Shown here in pieces: positions 61,530 to 64,000 of a stretch of 64,000 bases of DNA. The notes beneath the pieces are model-generated. The model was given only the letters and a program-made list of their open reading frames with translations. It ran no database searches and was not told where the DNA came from. Source of the DNA: Bigelowiella natans CCMP2755 (taxonomy: Eukaryota; Cercozoa; Chlorarachniophyceae); assembly GCA_000320545.1 (NCBI GenBank), contig ADNK01000773.1, positions 41,369-105,368 on the forward strand. The letters run 5' to 3'. The translations under genes and the position numbers were made by a program. Numbering within the stretch: position 1 is the first letter of the stretch; the number at the start of each line of letters is the position of its first letter.

Positions 61530-63705
61530 AGAAATATGAAGCAATTTGCAGAGTGGAAAGAGCTGCCTGCTGCCAAGTAGATCCGATATATTGAAGATTA
61601 TTCAGCATGAGGTACGTGTGTCCAATTTTGGAGTGACGTTTGAAGTTAATATATAACAACATTTTATATGAATTTTTCATTACCTTGTGGCTCCTCCAGA
61701 GCACCTTCCCTTACCCTAGTTTTGGTCGAATTAGTCTCATTATTACCCTGCAGCTTATATTTTCCATTGGATTTTGAGTCTTGCTCCCCATTCTCCTCCT
61801 CCTCCTTCCCCTCCTCCTCAAATACAGCAGCAATGAGCTCTGGATCTACGCCGGCTTGTCGCATTTTCTCTGGGGTGAGAGATATTCTTGCCTTGGTAGA
61901 GATCTTCTTTAAGTTAGGACGCCATAGGTTGATTTCGTTCGGCCATACAATCTTTTTACCTGTGATATAACGATGATGATGACGATGATGGCGATGATGA
62001 CGATATTTTAAACTTGTACACGACGATGGTTAGGAAGGGCACTTCCCATTACTTATCATGGTTTCGACGAAGTTCTCCAACCACGATTTTACCCCAGGAA
62101 TTGACGTCAGGTTTACATGAGCACCAGAGAGATTGAACTTTACTTCTGGCTTCTCTGCGGTAAGTTAGTTAATCATCACAGCAATGAGCCAAAACAACAA
62201 CTTCGGAGAAAGGATACAGCATGGGTGGCGTGAGTTCTATTCATTCCCTACTATTACCTGCAAATGCAAGAGTTATCTGCTGGAAACATGGAAGCATGGA
62301 GATCAATCTCTGCAGCACAAAAAAGAATTATTGAACACCGACAGATGATTCACCACCCTCTCAAATTCATCAAAGCATAGAGTAACGAATCGCACCTTGA
62401 AGGTAAGCCTTAGAGTAAACCGCATTCGCAGGTTTTGCAGCAATGCGACGGCAGACACAGGCCCACTGCGGAGAGATACAGATATCCGCTAATTGGTTGA
62501 ATGAGGAATCATCATCGTTCTCAATGTAGACCGTTCAGTATTGCTCGATCATGGAGAAAGAGGAAAGGCTACTGTTTGAATTCGATTAAATTGTAACTAC
62601 CTGCGATTCATCAGCAACGAACATACTGTGGAGGTCAAGAACCACACTATAAAACATCAACGACGTCACCACTCGCCTTTGTTCAATATTGCATGTGAGT
62701 AAATGCAACCTGTTTCCTCGATGGCGATATACGTTGATTCCATCTACATGGGGGAGGAACTGATCCAAAATTGACCTCGGTAAGCTCCAAGAGGGACATG
62801 TATGACGGTTTCTACAACACCAACGGCAATTCATAAGGCATTGTAAGTCTGGTTTCTGCAATCCAAACTCCGTGTCGTTCTTGCCTTTTTTTGTAAGACT
62901 GGGCCAAGCCTGTGAAGCAGAAGCTCACTCAACCCTGAATATGATTATAAACACACTGATTTAAAAGATAGTTCAAATGACATATTCTTCCGTTGAGCAG
63001 GAAGACAAAACCATCGAGATTTAAAGTTTTGTGCGATTTGCCAAGAATTCGTTGGCTAACACGTCCACGATCAAAGAATAGCCTGTCTTTTTCTAATGCC
63101 AACACGTCCCCAAATTTCAAATTTGTTGCATTTGGTACTCCACCTTTGTTAATGTGGGGCCATGCCGTCTTGAAGGTCTCGTTCAAGAATTCAGCTCGAC
63201 TCGTAAATGGAAACCGAACCCTTTGTTTGGATATCATCATATCCGGTCAAATGAGAGGTAGTGAAAGCATCCGAACAGCTAGTACCAATTAGGAACCCCT
63301 GGAAATGTTCCGAGCAAGAATTTCTCAAGGCCCACGGGATCTCTCCACAACTGAGGTTGTTCAACAAATATAAACAAGACTAAACCGCCGCCTGATTTTC
63401 ATTTCTAACCTGCTCTGCTAGTCTGTCCATCTCGATTTCCCTTTGGGCTTTATTGCTCTGACGATGATAAAAGATCCAGAAGAATCCGACACTCACCTAT
63501 CGGTCGCAACAGTATGAGCAGTTAGGTACGCGGCCAACGTGGATATTTCTAATTTTACCATCAGGAAGGGCATCTGGAAGTAGCCGCAGATGAAAGCGAG
63601 CACGATTATGAAAATATGCCGACTTGTACTTCCTTGACTGGATGTCCCGTAGTCCGTCTCAGCTAGTCTTGACTCTCGAGTCGCGGCCGGATGAGTCCTC
63701 GCCAT
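56824..63705 (-). CDS. Extended synaptotagmin / tricalbin-like protein (SMP and C2 domains)
   Basis: An ER-anchored lipid-transfer tether at plasma-membrane contacts. ATG 63,705 opens an exon with an N-terminal hydrophobic hairpin (IFIIVLAFICGYF and neighbours). The SMP domain spans exons with FLNETFKTAWPHI (near 63,170), MSLLELTEVNFGSVPPP (near 62,770), VVLDLHSMFVADESQ and LSGAHVNLTSIPGVKSWLEN (near 62,100), followed by IVWPNEINLW. C2 domains follow: GLLEVTLIEAQDLL (near 61,390) ending with LYLALEWSSF (near 60,440), and GLLQVTVMSGSNLM (near 59,120) with DPIWNESFEFFVQDD (near 58,810) and WPLLEKKGASLELDIRYY (near 58,110). The tail exon ends NREQARMN at 56,824. Poly-Ser, poly-Arg, poly-Gly and poly-Glu insertions encoded by trinucleotide arrays interrupt the loops and linkers. 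Many introns are short and some exon ends are approximate. Confidence 0.88.
57824..57853 (-). repeat. Trinucleotide array encoding poly-Glu
   Basis: CTC units on the plus strand read as GAG on the minus strand, in frame in an E-Syt exon after DLWDWLQ, next to Gly-Glu-Gly units from CCC/CCT runs. Confidence 0.8.
58354..58400. repeat. (CT)n(CA)n microsatellite
   Basis: About seventeen CT units followed by seven CA units, probably in an intron of the E-Syt-like gene. Confidence 0.9.
61494..61528. repeat. (GA)n microsatellite
   Basis: About sixteen GA units (CT on the minus strand) in an intron of the E-Syt-like gene upstream of the first C2 exon. Confidence 0.95.
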
Positions 63706-63735
63706 CTAGAGTGACAAGATATGTTTGCATGGCAT

Positions 63736-63784
<49 letters not shown>

Positions 63785-64000
63785 CCATTAGGATTCTATG
63801 CAACAGCTTGTATATAGCAACAATTTGCAAGTGGTTCCTGAATCAAACGGGGGGGGGGGGGGGGACAAAAAAAGCTGGGCGGGTGATCCCCTATCCCCTT
63901 GACAAAACACCCTTTTTTATTATGTTGTTATTAAAACTGGGCTGTTGTTGTTGTTGTTTTTTTTGGGGGGGGGGGGTAAATCCCTCCTTTTCCCCTTTAC
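63706..64000. other. 5' flank of the E-Syt-like gene and window end
   Basis: A GA array at about 63,743-63,781 is followed by homopolymer runs (17 or so G near 63,850; T and G runs near 63,957-63,975). The last 150 bases look like low-quality or contig-end sequence. No gene is seen. Confidence 0.6.

Noticed and set aside
1..64000. Viral integrations, retrotransposon polymerase or transposase genes, rRNA and tRNA genes
   Set aside because: I found no reverse-transcriptase, integrase or transposase motifs and no tRNA or rRNA signature by eye; a covariance-model scan was not possible.
63840..64000. Runs of G and T at the window end taken as a telomere or G-quadruplex element
   Set aside because: There is no regular telomere unit; the pattern looks like contig-end sequence noise.

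Overview
This is a nuclear genomic window from a eukaryote. Genes are split by many short GT-AG introns, protein families are eukaryotic (VPS13, extended synaptotagmin, MAK16, NDUFA12, PIP kinase, DHHC transferase, ELO elongase, TRPV-like channel), and introns and spacers are full of di- and trinucleotide microsatellites. The product at 49,928 has a signal peptide, then a transit-like stretch, then a second twin-arginine hydrophobic signal ending in an AxA site. That layout suits a thylakoid-lumen protein of an alga with a complex plastid. I infer a photosynthetic protist, possibly a stramenopile or similar lineage, but the sequence does not let me name it.

Fourteen transcription units can be built by joining exons across introns with matching splice phase. 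In order: TRPV-like channel (+, 101-3,193); long many-exon gene of uncertain identity, perhaps ADA3-like (-, 4,442-11,834); BSD-domain protein with further exons downstream (+, 11,988-15,776); VWA-domain protein with a frame break (-, 17,082-18,199); six-finger C2H2 protein (+, to 20,744); VPS13 (-, 22,341-37,307); DHHC palmitoyltransferase (+, 38,056-40,325); phosphatidylinositol phosphate kinase (-, 41,294-45,712); cold-shock-domain protein (+, 46,069-47,292); MAK16 (-, 48,008-49,026); plastid-lumen candidate (+, 49,928-51,494); ELO elongase (-, 52,482-54,008); NDUFA12 (+, 55,200-55,900); extended synaptotagmin/tricalbin-like protein (-, 56,824-63,705).

The most striking pattern is the layout. 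Every neighbouring pair is on opposite strands, so the window alternates strictly between divergent promoters and convergent 3' ends. The seven convergent spacers (about 0.7-1.6 kb each) share an unusual texture: GCATGC and ATGCTAGC palindromes, TGCA/TACG alternations and AGCGCTG motifs, with at least one repeat recognisably shared between two distant spacers. This texture is largely absent from divergent spacers, exons and most introns. I regard this spacer class as the best candidate for something undescribed.

Several products act on membranes and lipids: two contact-site lipid-transfer proteins (VPS13 and E-Syt), a PIP kinase with an N-myristoylation signal, a palmitoyltransferase and a fatty-acid elongase. 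With one window I cannot say whether that is more than chance. Exon boundaries were read by eye; starts and small exons are approximate where stated.
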